Source: Streptomyces violaceusniger
GTDB taxonomy: Bacteria > Actinomycetota > Actinomycetes > Streptomycetales > Streptomycetaceae
Direction: 5' to 3'
NCBI GenBank assembly: GCA_005405945.1
Contig: BJHW01000001.1
Coordinates: forward strand, 2,232,001-2,296,000
Length of the DNA stretch: 64,000 nucleotides
Shown: positions 29,301 to 40,866 of the stretch, one piece after another
Layout: each line of letters opens with the position of its first letter
Position numbering within the stretch: position 1 is the stretch's first letter
The notes under the pieces: model-generated
Told to the model about the DNA's origin: nothing
The model's input: the letters and a program-made list of their open reading frames with translations, nothing else
The model's database searches: none
Translations under genes and position numbers: made by a program

Positions 29301-32300
29301 GGTACGGGCCCAGCCGTGGCTGGGCGAACACGTCATCTCCGGTGCGGTATTGGTGCCCGGCACGGCGATGGTGGAGCTGGCGGTGCGCGCCGGGGACGAG
29401 ACCGGCACCCCGGTGCTGGAGGAGCTGGTGATCGGGCAGCCGATGACGCTGTCCGCCGACACCGCCCTGAGTGTGCAGGTCGTCGTGGGCGCGGACGAGG
29501 GCGGGCGGCGCACGGTGCGGATCTACTCCCGCGCCGACGGCGGCACGGACTGGACCGAGCACGCCACCGGCACGCTCACCGCACAGGCACCGGCACCGCA
29601 GGACGAGGCGGTCGGCGAGTGGCCACCCGCGCGGGCCGAGCCGATCCCGGTGGCGGACTTCTACCGCTCGCTCGTCGACGCCGGTTACGCGTACGGACCG
29701 GCGTTCCGCGGGCTCGTCGCCGCGTGGCGCCGGGACGGTGAGATCTTCGGCGACGTGGCGCTGCCGGAGGCGTACGCCACGGAGGCCGAACGGTTCGGCA
29801 TCCATCCGGCGTTGCTGGACGCCGCGTTGCACGCGGGCAGCTTCTGCCTGCCCTCCGACCCGGCGCGACAGGTGACCCTGCTGCCGTTCGCCTGGAACAA
29901 CGTGCGTCTGCACGCGGGCGGCGCGACCGCGGTCCGGGTGCATGTCCGCCCGGTCGGCGACGACGCGTTCGCGGTACGGCTGACCGACGGCTCGGGCCAG
30001 ACGGTGGCCTCCGTGGACTCGCTCACCCTGCGGGCGGTGGACCCGGCCCAGCTGGAGAGCGGAGCGGCCGACGACGCGCTGTGGACGGTCCGCTGGAGCG
30101 AACACGCACTGCCGGAGGGCGGCGCGGTCTCCCGGGCGCCGCTGGGCGAAGCAGAGGGCGACGAAAACACCCTTCCCGACGTCCTCGTGGCCGATACGCG
30201 CGCGTGGACCGACGACCTCACCGAGTCGCTGCCCGCACGGACCCGACAGCTCACCGCCCGCCTGCTGGCGGAGATCCAGCGGTGGATCGGCGACGACGCG
30301 ATGGCCGGGACGCGGCTGGCCGTGGTCACCCGCGGGGCGGTCGCCGTGCACGGGGACGCCGAGGTCACCGACCCTGCGGCCACCGCGGTCTGGGGCCTGG
30401 TCCGCTCGGCCCAGGCCGAACACCCGGGGCGACTGGCCCTGGTGGACGCCGACGACACGTACGAGGAACTCCCCGAACTGCCCGCAGGTGTGTGGTCCGG
30501 GGACGAGCCCCAGCTCGCGGTGCGGGGCGGAGCGGTGTGGGTGCCGCGCCTGGCCCGGGTCGAACCCGGCCTGCGGGTGCCCGCGCAGCCGTCGTGGCAT
30601 CTGGACTCGGCCGAGTACGGCACCCTGGACAACCTCGCGCTGCTGCCCGACGAGGCCGGGACCGCACCGCTGGAGGCCGGTCAGGTGCGGATCGAGGTCC
30701 GCGCCGCCGGGCTCAACTTCCGCGATGTCCTGGTGGTTCTCGGCATGTATCCGGGCCGGTCGGTGATCGGCACGGAGGGCGCCGGTGTGGTGACCGAGGT
30801 CGGCCCGGGCGTGACGGACCTGGCCGTGGGCGACCGGGTGATGGGTCTGTTCTCCGGCTCGTTCGGCCCGCTGGCCACCGCCGACGCGCGTACGGTGATC
30901 CGGATGCCGGAAGGCTGGTCGTTCGGCACGGCGGCCGGGGTGCCGGTGGCCTATCTGACCGCGCTCTACGCGTTGCAGGACCTCGGGAGGGTCCAGCCGG
31001 GCGAGACGGTCCTGGTGCACGCCGCCGCGGGCGGGGTGGGCATGGCCGCCGTCCAGCTCGCACAGCACTTCGGCGCCACCGTCCTGGGCACCGCCCACCC
31101 CTCCAAACACCACGCCCTGCACCGGCTCGGCATTCCCGCCGAACGCCTCGCCTCCAGCCGCGACCTCGCCTACGCCGACACCTTCCCCATCGCCGACGTC
31201 GTCCTCAACTCCCTCACCGGCGAGCACATCGACGCCTCCCTCGGGCTTCTCCGCCCCGGCGGCCGGTTCCTGGAGATGGGGAAGACCGATCTGCGGGAGC
31301 CCGGTGAGGTCGGGGCGCGGCATCCAGCGGTCACCTACCGGGCGTTCGACCTCGGTGGCGAGGCCCCTGCCGAGCGGGTGCGGGAGTTGCTGCGCCAGCT
31401 GGTGGAACTGTTCGAGACGGGCCGGATCGAGCCGCTGCCCGTACGGCAGTGGGACATCACCCGTGCCCCCGAGGCGTTCCGGTGGATGAGCCAGGGCCGT
31501 CACACCGGCAAGATCGTGCTCACCCTTCCCCGCGTCCTGGATCCGGATGGCACGGTGCTGGTCAGCGGCGGCACCGGAGCGCTCGGCGCCACCATCGCCC
31601 GCCACCTCGTGGCACAGCATGGCGTACGCCATCTGCTGCTGCTCAGCAGGCGGGGGCCGGACGCCCCCGGTGCCGCAGACCTCAGCGCCGAGCTCACCGA
31701 ACTCGGTGCGCACGTCGACATCGCCGCGTGCGACACCGCCGACCGCGACCAACTCGCCGCCGTCCTCGCCGACATCCCGGCCGGCCGGCCGTTGACCGCC
31801 GTGGTCCATGCGGCCGGGACGCTGGACGACGGCATCCTCACCGCACTCACCCCCGACCGCCTCGACACCGTCTTCCGCCCCAAGGTCGACGCGGTCACCC
31901 ACCTCCACGACCTCACCCACGACAACCACGACCTGGCGGCGTTCGTGGTGTACTCGTCCGCCGCCGGAGTACTCGGCGGGCCCGGACAGGGCAACTACTC
32001 GGCCGCCAACGCCTGTCTGGACGGGCTCGCACAGTGGCGGCGGGCGCGCGGGCTTCCCGCCACGTCACTGGCGTGGGGCATGTGGGCGGAGGCCAGTGGC
32101 ATGACGGCCGGGCTCGGCTCCGGCGATCTGCACCGGATGCGGCGCGGCGGCATCGTCGGGCTGTCCACCACGGAGGCGCTGGCTCTGTTCGACCGGTCGG
32201 TGGAGTCCGGTCTATCGGTGCTGGTGCCGATGAGGTTCGACCTCGCCGCCCTCGGCGCGGAGGCCACTGAACCCCCACCGCTGCTGCGGGGGCTGGTCCG

Positions 32301-35300
32301 GCCGACGCGGCGTACGGCCCGGCCGGTGCCGAGGGCCGGTGAGGGCGGCCTCGTCGAGCGGCTGGCCGGGCTGTCGGCGGCCCAACAGGTGCGTGTGCTC
32401 GTGGAGTTGATCCGCGAAGAGGCCGCTTCGGTGCTCGGGTTCCCCACGATCGATCCGATCGGGCCGGAACAGGCGTTCCGCGACATGGGATTCGACTCGC
32501 TGACGGCGGTGGAGTTGCGCAACCGCCTCAACACGGCCACCGGGCTGCGGCTGCCGGCAACGCTGGTCTTCGACCACCCGAGCCCCGTGGCCACCGCCGA
32601 CTTTCTGCGCGACCAACTGGGCGGGCGTACCGCCGAGGCCACGCCCCGGCCGGTGCGGCGTGACCGGACCACCCCTGACCAGGCCGAGGATCCGGTCGTC
32701 GTGGTCGGCATGGGTTGCCGCCTGCCCGGGGACGTCCGCACCCCCGAGGACCTGTGGCGGCTGGTCGCCGCCGGAGACGACGCCATCGGGCCGTTCCCGC
32801 AGGACCGGGGGTGGGACCTGGCCGGGTTGTTCGACTCCGATCCGGATGCTCTGGGCAAGTCGTACGTGCGCGAGGGCGGTTTCCTCAGCGACGCGGGCGG
32901 ATTCGACGCCACCTTCTTCGGCATCTCCCGCGCGAGGCCCTGTCGATGGACCCGCAACAGCGCGTACTGCTGGAGACCGCCTGGGAGACCCTGGAACGCT
33001 CCGGGATCGTTCCGACGTCACTGCGCGGCCAGGAGGTCGGGGTATTCGTCGGGGCCAGCGGCCAGGGGTACGGCGTCGGTCCGGGCGCGGTGCCGGAGGG
33101 CCTGGAGGGCTACCTCGGGGTGGGCGGCGCGACAAGCGTGGCGTCGGGTCGGGTGGCGTACACCTTCGGGCTGACCGGTCCGGCGGTGACCGTGGACACG
33201 GCGTGCTCCTCCTCGCTGGTGGCCCTCCACCTCGCCGTACAGGCCCTGCGCTCCGGCGAATGCACGATGGCACTCGCCGGGGCGTCGCCGTCATGGGCCA
33301 GCCCGGCGCGTTCGTCGAGTTCTCGCGCCAGCGCGGCCTCGCCTCGGACGGCCGCTGCAAGTCCTTCGGCGAGGGTGCGGACGGCACCAACTGGTCCGAG
33401 GGTGTCGGCCTCGTGCTGTTGGAACGGCTCTCGGAGGCCCGTCGCAACGGGCACGAGGTACTGGCCGTGATCCGTGGTACGGCGGTGAACCAGGACGGGG
33501 CGAGCAACGGCCTCACCGCGCCGAACGGGCCCTCGCAGCAGCGGGTGATCCGGCAGGCACTGGCGAACGCCGGACTGTCCCCCTCAGACATCGACGCCGT
33601 CGAGGCCCACGGCACCGGAACCGCCCTCGGCGACCCCATCGAGGCCCAGGCACTCCTCGCCACCTACGGGCAGGACCGCCCGGGGGACGAGCCGGTGTGG
33701 CTCGGTTCGCTGAAGTCCAACATCGGCCACGCCCAGGCCGCCGCAGGCGTGGCCAGCGTCATCAAGATGGTGCTGGCGATACGGCAGGGCACGCTTCCGC
33801 GGTCCCTGCACATCAACGAGCCGACCACACAGGTGGATTGGACGTCGGGTGCGGTGTCCCTGCTGGACGAGGCCCGTCCCTGGCCGGAGAGGGGCCACCC
33901 GCGCCGTGCCGGGATCTCGTCCTTCGGCGTCAGCGGCACCAACGCCCACCTCATCCTGGAGCAGGCACCTCAGCCCGAGCCCGAACCCGCACCGAAGGCG
34001 GACGAGGGCACGGACACCCCTGGGCTGGTCGCCACCGGCGGAATCGCCCCCTGGGTCCTGTCCGCCAAGACCGCCACGGCCCTGCGGGCTCAGGCCCAAC
34101 GCCTGCTGGACCACCTGGAATCCGGGGTGGAAGCGCGCCCCGTGGACATCGGCTGGTCCCTGGCCACCACCCGCACCCTCCACGACCACCGCGCCATCAT
34201 CCTCGCCGACACCGGCACCAGCACCGGCACCAGCGCCGGCACCAGCGCCGGCACCAGCGCCGAGAGCACTGAGGCCACGGCCGCCCTCACGGCCCTCGCG
34301 ACCGGACAACCTCACCCCCGTCTCACCACCGGCCACGCCACCACCCACGGCAAGACCGTCTTCGTCTTCCCCGGCCAGGGCGCCCAATGGGCAGGAATGG
34401 GGCACAACTCCTCACCACCTCACCGGTCTTCGCCGAACGCCTGAACGCATGCGCCGAAGCCCTGGCCCCTACACCGACTGGTCCCTCATCGACGTCATCA
34501 CCGGCGCACCCGACGCACCCTCGCTCGAGCGCGTCGATGTCGTCCAGCCCGCCACCTTCGCCGTCGTCGTCTCCCTCGCCGCCCTCTGGCAATCCGTAGG
34601 CATCCACCCCGACGCCGTCATCGGCCACTCCCAAGGCGAAATCGCCGCCGCCCACGTCGCCGGACACCTCACCCTCCCCACCGCCGCCAAAATCATCACC
34701 CTGCGCAGCCAGACCATCGCCCACCACCTCGCCGGACACGGCGGCATGATGTCCCTGGCCACCCCCGCCGACACCATCGACCTCACCCCCTGGCACGGCA
34801 AACTCTGGATCGCCGCCCACAACGGCCCCAACGCCACCGTCATCGCAGGCGACACCGACGCCCTCCACCAACTCCACACCCACTACACCGACCAAGGCAC
34901 CAGGGCCCGCATCATCCCCGTCGACTACGCCTCCCACACCGGACACGTCGACACCATCAAAGACCACCTACACGACGTACTCGCAGACATCACCACCCAG
35001 CCCGGCACCACCCCTGGCTCTCCACCGTCACCGGCCAATGGATCGAACCCGACACCCTCGACCATGGCTACTGGTACCGCAACCTCCGCCACACCGTGCA
35101 ATTCGAACACACCATCCGCACCCTCGCCGACCACGGCTACCGCACCTTCATCGAAGTCAGCCCCCACCCCGTCCTCACCACCGCCATCCAAGAAACCCTC
35201 GAAACCACCACCACACCCCACACCACCGTCACCGGCACCCTCCGCCGCGACGACGACACCCCCACCCGCTTCCTCACCCACCTCGCCGAACTGTCCACCA

Positions 35301-38049
35301 GGGGAACACCAATGGACTGGCCCACCGCGTACACCGGATCACAACCCTCCCGAACCTCGCTCCCCACCTACCCCTTCGAACACGAGACGTTCTGGCTGGA
35401 CCGCGGCGGTCCGGGCGACGTCCGTGCCGTGGGGCTGGAGGACACCGGCCATCCGCTGGTCGGGGCCGTGGTGAGCGTGCCCGACACCGGAGGTGTGCTG
35501 CTCACCGGACGTCTCTCCGTGCGCAGCCATCCCTGGCTGGCCGACCACGCCGTCTCCGGCACCGTCCTGCTCCCGGGTACGGCCATGGTCGAGCTGGCGG
35601 TGCGCGCCGGGGACGAGGCGGATACCCCCATCCTGGAAGAGCTGGTCATCAGCCGGCCGATGACGGTGCCGGACGAGGGCACCCTGCACGTCCAGGTGCT
35701 CGTCGGCGGCGAGGACCGCGGGCGCCGCAAGGTGGGGGTCTACTCGCGCCCGGAGGGCACGCGGCAGTGGACCGAACACGCCACCGGCACCCTCACCGGA
35801 GGGGCTACCGGCACCACAGCCCCGGCGCCCGAGGCCGCTCAGCCATGGCCGCCCGAGGGCTCGGAGCCCGTCGCCCTCGAGGGGTTCTACGAGCATCTGG
35901 CCGAGGTCGGGTACGAGTACGGCCCGGCGTTCCGTGGTCTGAGGGCGGTATGGAAGCGGGACGGCGAGGTGTTCGCCGAGGTGTCCGTGCCGGAGGAGCA
36001 GACCGGGGTGGCCGGGCGGTTCGGCATCCACCCGGCGTTGCTGGACGCCACCCTGCACGCCGGGAACTTCTGCTTCCAGTCCGACGGTGAACGGCCCACG
36101 ATGCTGCCGTTCGCGTGGACCGATGTGCGGCTCCACGCCGTGGGCGCCACCGCCGTGCGGGTGCGGGCGACGGTGTCCGACGGGGACGGGCTGTGCGTAC
36201 GGATCACCGACCCGCAGGGCGTGCCGGTGGCCACGATCGGTTCCCTCCAGCTCCGGGAGACCACACCCGACCAGTTGCGCGCCCTGTCGGCCTCGTCGGG
36301 CGGCAATGCGCTGTGGGCGGTCGACTGGGCCGAGTGCGGGCTCGACGCCGCGGAAGCGCGGTGGGCCATGCTCGGGGAGAGCCGACTCCCGGATTCCCCG
36401 CCGGGCTATGCCGATGTCTCCGAGGCCGCGGAGGCCGTGGAGATCGCGGAGGCCGGGGAGCGGCCCGCCGTGTTCGTCGCCGACGTGTCCGCATGGGTGC
36501 CGGAGAAGGCCGGGCCCATCGACCGTACGCACGCGCTCTGCGCCCGGGTCCTGGACCTGCTGCGGCAGTGGGTGGACCGGCCCGAACTCGCGGACACCCG
36601 CCTGGTCGTCCTCACCCACGGCGCCATGGCCGTCCATGACACCGCCGAGGTCACCGACCCGGCCGCGGCCGCCGTCTGGGGCCTGGTCCGCTCGGCCCAG
36701 TCCGAGCACCCCGGCCGTATCCAGCTCATCGACACCGACGACCACTCCCACCGGACCCTGCCCACCGCACTCGCCACCGCCGAGGCCCAACTAGCCCTCC
36801 GCGACGCCACCGCCTACACCCCCCATCTGACGCCCGCACCCGCCACCACGCCCGAGCCCCTCACCCTCGACCCCGAGGGAACCGTCCTCATCACCGGAGG
36901 CACCGGAACCCTGGGCGCCCTCACCGCCCGCCACCTCATCACCCACCACCACGCGCGCCACCTCCTCCTGGTCAGCCGCCAGGGCCCCGACGCACCCGGC
37001 GCCACGGACCTCGCCAGCGAGCTGGCCGAACTCACCGAGATCGGCGCCCACGTCCGCATCGCCGCCTGCGACACCGCCGACCGCGATCGACTCGCCGCCG
37101 TCCTCGCCGACATCCCGGCCGACCACCCCCTCACCGCCGTCGTCCACACCGCAGGGACCCTCGACGACGCCCTGCTCACCGACCTCACCCCGCAACGCCT
37201 CGACACCGTCCTGCGCCCCAAGGTGGACGCCCTCACCCATCTCCACGACCTCACCCGCGACCTCGACCTGGCCGCCTTCGTCGTCTACTCCTCCGCCACC
37301 GGCACCCTCGGCACCCCCGGCCAGGCCAACTACGCCGCCGCCAACACCTACGCCGACGCCCTCGCCCAGCAGCGCCACGCCGCCGGGCTCCCCGCCACCT
37401 CCCTCGCCTGGGGCCTGTGGGAAACCACCAGCGCCCTCACCGCCGGTATGACCACCACCCAGCAGCAACGCACCCGCGACAGCGGCGTCGTCCCCTGACC
37501 GACGCCGACGGCATGCGCCTCCTCGACACCGCGCTCGCCACCCCTCGCCCTCACCTCGTCCCCCTCACACTCGACCTCGCCGCCCTCCAGAAGAACACCA
37601 GCCCGCACACCCTCCCGCCCCTGCTGCGCAGCCTCATACGCGGCCACCACCGCCCCACCGCCCACACCACGGCCCGGCCCGAGGACGACGCCCCGTCCCT
37701 CGCCCAGCAGCTGGCCGCCCTCGACCCGAGCGGGCAGCACCAGCGGCTCACCGAACTCGTCCGTGCCGAAGCCGCGGCCGTCCTCGGACACGCCACACCG
37801 GACGCGGTGGGGCCGGACGACGCCCTCTTCGAGATCGGGTTCGACTCGCTGACCGCGGTGGAGCTGCGCAACCGTCTCAACGCGGCCACCGGCCTCCAGC
37901 TCGCGGCGGCGATGCTCTTCGACTACCCCACCCCGTCGATGGCCGCCGAACACCTCCAGGACCAGCTCGCGCTGGAAGCGCCCGCCACGGACAGCCCCGT
38001 GGCAGCCCGGAAAGCGGCGGAAGACGACGACCAGAGCACGGAGAGGTGA
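26371..38049 (+). CDS. gdmAIII: Type I modular PKS, modules 6-7, no thioesterase
   Basis: Third PKS subunit. I chose the ATG at 26371, 26 bases after the gdmAII stop. It follows GGAGAGGAG and begins the docking helix [13 protein letters not shown]. An in-frame TTG 18 bases upstream is less likely. Domain order is KS-AT-DH-ER-KR-ACP, KS-AT-DH-KR-ACP. Six apparent one-base losses occur near 32928, 33281, 34400, 34468, 35012 and 37494, all in G/C runs and all in module 7. With six bases restored the length is 11685 bases, or 3894 residues. The protein ends soon after the last ACP with no thioesterase, as expected when release is by the amide synthase whose gene starts 8 bases downstream. The last two extensions are malonate and methylmalonate. 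Confidence 0.95.
26477..32620 (+). other. PKS module 6: KS-AT-DH-ER-KR-ACP, malonyl
   Basis: KS spans about 26480-27750 with DTACSSS. AT spans about 28080-28970. It is the only AT in the window with GHSIGE and the malonyl signature HAFH (about 28687-28698), and its sequence differs clearly from the other six. DH spans about 29210-30060 ([11 protein letters not shown]). ER spans about 30600-31530 with [12 protein letters not shown] spans about 31540-32270 with LDD. ACP is near 32490 with GFDSL. A fully reducing module with malonate gives a saturated C4-C5, which agrees with geldanamycin being made as the 4,5-dihydro compound and desaturated later by the P450. Confidence 0.9.
34214..34261 (+). 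repeat. 12-bp tandem repeat x4 in module 7 KS-AT linker
   Basis: Four tandem copies of GGCACCAGCRCC encode [16 protein letters not shown]. The otherwise similar module 2 linker lacks them. The frame is kept because the unit is a multiple of three. It is probably a flexible, slippage-prone insertion. Confidence 0.85.
34470..35285 (+). repeat. Duplicated methylmalonyl AT tract (module 7 copy)
   Basis: This tract matches 17926-18742 of module 4, apart from one base missing near 35012. Upstream of 34470 the sequence leaves the module 4 pattern and follows a module 2-like linker, so this edge is a mosaic junction. Confidence 0.8.
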
Positions 38050-38057
38050 CTCACAGC

Positions 38058-38830
38058 ATGTTCGACGTGGCGAAGTATCTGCGGCGCATCGGGGTGGAGG
38101 GGACGCCCCCACCGACCCTCGACACCCTCCGCCATCTGCACAAGCGGCATCTGATGGCGGTCCCGTACGACAACTCCACGGCCCCGACCGGCTCCCGGCC
38201 TCGCGCCACCTGACGAACGTCCCGCTGGACCTGGTGTTCGAGCATGTGGTGACCGAGGGCCATGGCGGAGTGTGCTACGAGCTCAACCGGCTGTTCCACA
38301 CGCTGCTGGCGGAACTCGGCTACGACGTGCGCATGGTGGCCGCGGCGGTGCGGCAGGCGAACGGGACCTTCGGCCCGGAGCGGGAGCACACCTTCGACCT
38401 GGTCCACCTCGATGGGCAGACCCATCTCGTGGACGTCGGCTTCCCCGGGCCGTCGTACGCGGAGCCGCTGTACCTGTCCGAGGAGGAGCAGCACCAGTAC
38501 GGCTGCTCGTACCGCGTGACCGAACACGACGGCTACCGCGTGGTGGAACGGCGGCCCAAGGAGAGCGATTGGCAGCCGGTGTACCGGTTCCGGCCGGAGC
38601 TGGCCGACCCTTCCGGCTGGGACGCGGTGCGGCTGGACAGCCTGGACGACTACGCACAGGACTCGGTGCTCGCCGGAACCACCTTCCGCAGCCGGGCCAC
38701 GGACAACGGAAAGATCGTGCTCATCGGCAGGCGCTACTTCACCGTCGAGGACGGGGTGGAGCGCACCAAGGTGCTGGTGAAAGCGGATGAATTCCACGAC
38801 GTGGTCGAGCTGATCCTGGCGGGCGCATGA
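38058..38830 (+). CDS. gdmF: Amide synthase (arylamine N-acetyltransferase-like), macrolactam closure
   Basis: GdmF releases the finished polyketide from the last ACP and joins the AHBA amine to it, forming the ansa macrolactam. The ATG at 38058 is 8 bases after the gdmAIII stop. The frame breaks at about 38184 (a C lost in GCCCC, so ...NSTAPDRLPASRH becomes NSTAPTGSRPRAT and a stop). With one base restored it is 774 bases, or 257 residues, the usual amide synthase size. The family triad falls at Cys73 (GHGGVCYELN), His111 (EHTFDLV) and Asp126 (VDVGFP), the positions I recall for RifF. The stop overlaps the gdmM start (GCATGA), so the two genes are translationally coupled and probably co-transcribed with the PKS. 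Confidence 0.95.
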
Positions 38831-40464
38831 GCGGGAAGGAGACGGCGGTGGACACCGCGCGGGAAATGGACGGCCTCGAGGCCGAGGTGCTGATCGTCGG
38901 ATACGGACCGGTGGGCCAGCTGCTGTCGGTGCTGCTGGCCCAGCGCGGCCGGCGGGTGACGGTGGTGGAGCGCTGGCCGGAGCCGTACCGGCACCCCCGG
39001 GCGGTCGGGTTCGACAGCGAGGCCGCGCGCATCCTGGCCTCGGCCGGGATCGGCGACTCGCTCGACAAGTTCACCGAACCCGCGCGGGACCACGCCTGGC
39101 AGAACACGAAGGGCGAGACGCTGATCGACCACGAGGTGGCCGACCGTGGCCACTGCACCTGGCCGGAGGCGCTGTCGGCGTATCAACCGGCCCTGGAGTC
39201 GGCGCTGATCGAGCACGGGGCGACACTGCCGCCGCTGCGGATCCTGCGCGGATACGAGGCGGTGGGACTCGCCGACGACGGCGACCACGTGACGTTGACC
39301 GTGGTCGGTCCGGACGGGGACAAGACGGACCTCACCGCGCTGTGGGTGGTCGGCTGCGACGGCGCGAACAGCCTGGTGCGGACGGGGGTCGGCACCACCA
39401 TGACGGACCTCGACTTCTCGTACGACTGGCTGATCTGCGATGTGCGGCTGCACGAGCACCGCGAGTTCCGGCCGAACAACCTGGAGATCTGCGATCCGGC
39501 ACGCCCCCGGACGGCGGTGTCCGCGGGCCCCGGCCACCGGCGGTACGAGTTCATGCGGGTGCCGGCGGACGACCCCGAGCACTTCGGCACCGTGGAGAGC
39601 GCCTGGGAACTGCTGCGGCTGTTCGATGTGACGCCCGACAACGGCGTCCTGGACCGGCACGCGGTCTACACCTTCCAGGCCCGCTGGGCGGAGCGCTGGC
39701 GGACCGGACGGATGCTGCTGGCCGGGGACTCGGCACACCTCATGCCGCCGTTCGCGGGGCAGGGCATGTGCTCCGGATTCCGTGACGCGGCCAATCTGGC
39801 CTGGAAACTGGACCTGGTCCTGGGCGGCCACGCGGCGCCGACGCTGCTGGACACCTACACCACCGAGCGTCGGGCACACGTGCGGCACGCGGTGGAGATG
39901 TCGGTCGGTCTGGGCCGGGTGGTGTGCATGGCGGACCCCGCCGCGGCGGCGGACCGCGACGCGGCCATGCTGGCGGCGCGCAAACGCAACATCGGCCCGA
40001 GCGCCGCCCGCCGCTCCGTGGTGAAGCCGCTCGTGGACGGGCTGCTGCACCGGGACGACCAGGGCCGCCCCGCACCGTACGCCGGCCAGGCGGGCCCCCA
40101 GTGGCGAGTGCGCCGCGCGGGGACCACCGGCCTCTTCGACGACGTGGTGGGCACCGGCTTCGTCCTCCTCCACACCGAGGACGTGGTCCCGGCACTGGAC
40201 GCGCGACGCCTGAAGTTCCTCGACAGCATCGGCACCCGCCTGGTGCGCATGGTCCCCGCGGACACGCCCACGGCCTCCTTGAGGCCACGGGACGCACTGG
40301 ACGTGGAGGGCCGGTACCTGCCCTACCTGTCGGAGATGGACTCGCTGGCGGTGCTGGTACGCCCGGACTTCTACCTGTTCGGCATCGCGAGGGACGAAGA
40401 TGAACTCCTCGTGCTGGTGGACGACTTGGCAACACAGCTGAGCCCGCCCTGCGCCCTGTCGTAG
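38827..40464 (+). CDS. gdmM: FAD-dependent aromatic ring monooxygenase
   Basis: This 545-residue flavoprotein hydroxylase belongs to the PheA/MhpA-like group. The N-terminal FAD-binding motif is GYGPVG (residues 25-30, after VLIV), followed by VVERW. The second FAD motif GDSAHLMPPFAGQGM lies near residue 300. A thioredoxin-like C-terminal domain is typical of the group, but I cannot confirm it from motifs. Its start overlaps the gdmF stop by 4 bases. In geldanamycin clusters this enzyme oxidises the benzenoid ring of progeldanamycin on the way to the quinone. Whether it acts at C17, C21 or both cannot be read from sequence. A strong hairpin lies just after the stop and ends the PKS-gdmF-gdmM unit. 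Confidence 0.93.
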   Translation: MSGKETAVDTAREMDGLEAEVLIVGYGPVGQLLSVLLAQRGRRVTVVERWPEPYRHPRAVGFDSEAARILASAGIGDSLDKFTEPARDHAWQNTKGETLIDHEVADRGHCTWPEALSAYQPALESALIEHGATLPPLRILRGYEAVGLADDGDHVTLTVVGPDGDKTDLTALWVVGCDGANSLVRTGVGTTMTDLDFSYDWLICDVRLHEHREFRPNNLEICDPARPRTAVSAGPGHRRYEFMRVPADDPEHFGTVESAWELLRLFDVTPDNGVLDRHAVYTFQARWAERWRTGRMLLAGDSAHLMPPFAGQGMCSGFRDAANLAWKLDLVLGGHAAPTLLDTYTTERRAHVRHAVEMSVGLGRVVCMADPAAAADRDAAMLAARKRNIGPSAARRSVVKPLVDGLLHRDDQGRPAPYAGQAGPQWRVRRAGTTGLFDDVVGTGFVLLHTEDVVPALDARRLKFLDSIGTRLVRMVPADTPTASLRPRDALDVEGRYLPYLSEMDSLAVLVRPDFYLFGIARDEDELLVLVDDLATQLSPPCALS

Positions 40465-40485
40465 GGCGCTCCCACGCCTGGACGC

Positions 40486-40525
40486 GACTGGTCCCTTCCC
40501 CCGAGCCCGAGGGAAGGGACCAGTT
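40486..40525. terminator. Bidirectional terminator between gdmM and the leftward operon
   Basis: CTGGTCCCTTCCC (40488-40500) and GGGAAGGGACCAG (40511-40523) form a perfect 13-bp stem with a 10-base loop, extended by an A-T and a G-T pair. It lies between two convergent genes, 22 bases after the gdmM stop and about 50 before the end of the small leftward gene. A T-rich tail (GGTTT) follows on the + strand. Confidence 0.85.
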
Positions 40526-40574
40526 GGTTTCGTGCCTGTAGGGCCGCGGTACCACGGCACACCCAGCGGAGCGT

Positions 40575-40862
40575 TCAGGTGACGTTTCCGCCCGCCCGTG
40601 CCGCGCGGCGGCGTTCGTCACCCGCCTTGACCAGGGCGTATCTGATGGCCAGGGCCGCCGCGTTGACGGCGTGCAGCGCCTCCTGGGCGCCGGTGTCCGG
40701 GTGTTCCCGCCCGGTGGCGGCGGCCGAGGTGCACTGGGCGGCCTCCAGGCAGGCGACGCACGCCTCCACGAGGGCGTCCGGGCGGGTGCCGGAGTCTCGG
40801 CCCAGTTTCGTCAGCAGCCGGGTGATCTCCCGGTGCACTTCGGTGATCGGGTCCGCCGCCAT
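40575..40862 (-). CDS. Small conserved-looking protein of unknown function, last gene of gdmK-J-I-H-N operon
   Basis: A 95-residue protein from an ATG at 40862, only 4 bases after the gdmN stop, so very likely translated with gdmN. The middle holds three cysteines in ACVACLEAAQC (about residues 34-43), and the rest looks helical and charged (LTKLGRDSGTRPDALVEAC; ALAIRYALVKAGDERRR). No signal peptide, membrane segment or known domain is evident. Its place in the operon suggests a role in, or accessory to, carbamoylation or methoxymalonyl supply, but this is only context. I do not recognise the family. Confidence 0.7.
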   Translation of the reverse strand: MAADPITEVHREITRLLTKLGRDSGTRPDALVEACVACLEAAQCTSAAATGREHPDTGAQEALHAVNAAALAIRYALVKAGDERRRAARAGGNVT

Positions 40863-40866
40863 CGGG

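Larger units (their letters stand above)
32690..37970 (+). other. PKS module 7: KS-AT-DH-KR-ACP, methylmalonyl, mosaic
   Basis: KS spans about 32690-33970 and needs two base restorations (near 32928 and 33281). The KS-AT linker (about 34020-34370) resembles that of module 2 but carries an extra 12-bp repeat. From about 34470 the AT becomes nearly identical to the module 4 AT, with YASH (methylmalonyl). AT needs three restorations (near 34400, 34468 and 35012). DH spans about 35400-36280 ([21 protein letters not shown]). KR spans about 36870-37600 with LDD and one restoration near 37494. ACP is near 37850 with GFDSL. DH plus KR with methylmalonate fits C2=C3 and C2-methyl of geldanamycin. Confidence 0.88.

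Noticed and set aside
32920..37500. Programmed frameshifting or real inactivation of gdmAIII
   Set aside because: Six breaks of the same kind (one G/C lost in a run) with intact motifs on both sides are better explained by sequence error. No slippery heptamer with a downstream pseudoknot was evident.
37970..38057. Missing thioesterase at the end of the PKS
   Set aside because: Ansamycin PKSs end without one; GdmF does the release and is encoded immediately downstream.
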